Assembly (NCBI GenBank): GCA_007121565.1
Contig: SKKI01000307.1
Span: forward strand, 1-6,761
DNA: 6,761 nucleotides
Direction of reading: 5' to 3'
Source: Phycisphaerae bacterium
Lineage (GTDB): Bacteria; Planctomycetota; Phycisphaerae; Sedimentisphaerales; Anaerohalosphaeraceae
Below the pieces are notes generated by a model. It made no database searches. It saw only the letters and a program-made list of their open reading frames with translations, and was not told the DNA's origin. Shown in pieces: positions 5,620 through 6,761 of the stretch (positions are counted from its first letter, which is position 1; each line of letters opens with the position of its first letter). The position numbers and the translations under genes were made by a program.

Positions 5620-6708
5620 ATGAACCCATCCCTGAATCAAAACAAGGTGCTCGTCGCGCTCAGCGGCGGGGTGGATTCGGCCGCGGCGGCGACATTGCTG
5701 TCGCAGGCGGGCATGGATATCTGCGCGGTGTTTATCTGTCTTGGGCAGCAGCGCGCCGGTCAGGCCGGGGCGCGGTCGTGCTGCTCGCCGCAGGACGCCG
5801 CGGATGCGGCGGCCATTGCCGCACGGCTGGGGATTGATTTTCAAACGCTGGACAGCAACGAAGAAATGGCGCGTATTCAGGACGCTTTTGCCCGGGCTTA
5901 TGCCGAGGGAAAAACGCCCAACCCGTGTATTGTCTGCAATCGGCTCATCAAATTCGGCAAACTGTTTGAACTGGCTGATGCGATGGGAGCCAAGTATATC
6001 GCCACCGGCCACTACGCCAACATCGTCCGGAGCGACAGCGGCGCTTGCCTGCAGCGGGGCAAGGCGGCGGATAAAGATCAGTCGTATGTGCTGTTTGACA
6101 TTCCGCCAGCGCGGCTGGAGCGGATTATGTTTCCGCTGGGCATATTGACGGATAAACAGCAGGCCCGGACGATTGTCAAAGACGCCGGGCTGGTGGTGCA
6201 CGACAAGCCCGACAGCCAGGAGATTTGTTTCGTGCCCGAGGATGACTATCGGCTCTTTTTGGCCGGGCGGGCCGATGCGGCGCTGCGGCCGGGGCCGATT
6301 CTTGACCAGGCGGGCAACGTACTCGGCACCCATAACGGCTGCGGCCTGTTTACCATCGGCCAGCGCCGGGGCATCGGCATCGCTGCCGCTGAGCCGCTGT
6401 ATGTCGTCGCCATCGATCCCGACCGGCAAAGCATCACCGTCGGTCCGCGGACGTCCCTGGCGTGCAGCGGCCTGATCGCCGCGCGTGCCAACTGGCTGTG
6501 TGACGTGCCCGAATCGTTTCGCTGTCATATCCAGATTCGTTATAAACACCGCGGGCTGCCCGGCCAGGTCCGCCGCCTCGACGAGGATCGCTTTGAGGTT
6601 GCTTTTGATGAGCCGGTCGATGCCGTAACGCCGGGACAGGCGGCGGTGCTGTACGACGGCGATACGGTTCTCGGCGGCGGCTGGATTGAACGGTCGCTTG
6701 CCGGATAG
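5620..6708 (+). CDS. mnmA: tRNA-specific 2-thiouridylase MnmA
   Basis: MnmA makes the 2-thio group of the wobble uridine (position 34) in tRNAs for Lys, Glu and Gln, using ATP to adenylate the base and persulfide sulfur relayed to a catalytic cysteine. The 362 aa are a normal length. The PP-loop SGGVDS is at 15-20. RSCCSPQDAAD (52-62) is a known variant of the segment following the first strands. TPNPCIVCN (99-107) holds the catalytic Cys106 (E. coli Cys102). GHY is at 130-132, KDQSYVL at 152-158, and DSQEICFVP (198-206) carries Cys203, the partner of E. coli Cys199. TIGQRRGIG (245-253) begins the central and C-terminal beta domains. The ATG at 5620 is the natural start, since the PP-loop follows at the usual distance. 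There is no good ribosome binding site. An out-of-frame ATG at 5615 opens a two-codon frame whose TGA overlaps this start. The gene is divergent from the chaperonins and likely independent of them. Confidence 0.96.
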   Translation: MNPSLNQNKVLVALSGGVDSAAAATLLSQAGMDICAVFICLGQQRAGQAGARSCCSPQDAADAAAIAARLGIDFQTLDSNEEMARIQDAFARAYAEGKTPNPCIVCNRLIKFGKLFELADAMGAKYIATGHYANIVRSDSGACLQRGKAADKDQSYVLFDIPPARLERIMFPLGILTDKQQARTIVKDAGLVVHDKPDSQEICFVPEDDYRLFLAGRADAALRPGPILDQAGNVLGTHNGCGLFTIGQRRGIGIAAAEPLYVVAIDPDRQSITVGPRTSLACSGLIAARANWLCDVPESFRCHIQIRYKHRGLPGQVRRLDEDRFEVAFDEPVDAVTPGQAAVLYDGDTVLGGGWIERSLAG

Positions 6709-6710
6709 AG

Positions 6711-6738
6711 AACAGAGATCAGAGGTCAGGGAGCAGAA
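6711..6738 (+). repeat. 7-nt degenerate tandem repeat after mnmA
   Basis: Four consecutive heptamers, AACAGAG, ATCAGAG, GTCAGGG and AGCAGAA, follow the mnmA stop by two bases and fit the pattern NNCAGRN. The decamer ATCAGAGGTC is shared, in opposite orientation, with the stretch after groEL-B. No terminator hairpin is visible here, so mnmA may read through into the next gene. Confidence 0.6.
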
Positions 6739-6743
6739 AGAAT

Positions 6744-6761
6744 ATGTCAAACCGTTATTCG
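6744..6761 (+). CDS. Possible start of a further plus-strand gene (cut by window end)
   Basis: An ATG at 6744 opens MSNRYS up to the last base. GGGAG at 6729-6733 lies 10 nt upstream, a suitable ribosome binding distance, though it is also part of the heptad repeat. Six codons are too few for any identification. If real, the gene is 35 nt after mnmA and could be cotranscribed with it. Confidence 0.3.

Noticed and set aside
5593..6750. Minus-strand open frame opposite mnmA (385 aa)
   Set aside because: Antisense shadow of mnmA. Its N-terminus (SLTSDLCSLS) is the translated heptad repeat.
1..6761. CRISPR array, tRNA or rRNA genes, insertion sequence
   Set aside because: No regularly spaced direct repeats, no cloverleaf or rRNA motifs, and no transposase-like frame found on either strand.

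Overview
The window holds a five-gene chaperone cluster on the minus strand and a divergently transcribed tRNA-modification gene, mnmA, on the plus strand. Read in its own direction, the chaperone cluster runs groEL (547 aa, called GroEL-A here), groES, groEL (538 aa, called GroEL-B), dnaJ, then grpE, which leaves the window at base 1. The organism is a bacterium with GC-rich, probably roughly 60 percent GC, coding DNA. The groEL/groES/groEL order, the GroEL-A sequence style ([12 protein letters not shown] near the N-terminus, YLSPHF in the apical domain) and the GrpE motif NYQKRVPRQ fit Planctomycetota, possibly the Phycisphaerae. That placement rests on recalled family resemblance, not a search, and is only moderately secure.

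Layout from left to right: partial grpE (1-245, minus); dnaJ (255-1418, minus) 9 nt upstream of grpE; a 121-nt gap with a perfect 13-bp inverted repeat and a degenerate 7-nt periodic stretch; GroEL-B (1540-3156, minus); a 55-nt gap with a small hairpin touching the GroEL-B ribosome binding site; groES (3212-3499, minus); a 68-nt gap; GroEL-A (3568-5211, minus); a 408-nt divergent intergenic region; mnmA (5620-6708, plus); a short heptad-repeat spacer; and a possible start of another plus-strand gene at 6744.

The genes form a protein-folding module. DnaJ and GrpE are the J-protein and nucleotide exchange factor of the DnaK cycle, although dnaK itself is not in the window. GroES is the lid for GroEL rings. 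Two GroEL paralogues flank one groES. Both keep the ATPase residues, but they differ in the apical binding surface, the inter-ring contact and the C-terminal tail. GroEL-A has a Gly-Met tail. GroEL-B has none and ends in cysteine. This suggests two chaperonins with divided labour sharing one co-chaperonin. No CIRCE (HrcA operator) was found by eye.

The least explained part is the 408-nt intergenic region between GroEL-A and mnmA. Its flanks are about 27-40 percent GC, but the middle (about 5396-5530) is about 66 percent GC, is bounded by a 6-bp inverted repeat ATGGCC/GGCCAT, folds into several nested helices that pair better as a plus-strand RNA, and is open on both strands. It is a candidate structured RNA or small interspersed repeat. 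It is the best target for follow-up. The rest of the window is fairly ordinary housekeeping DNA.
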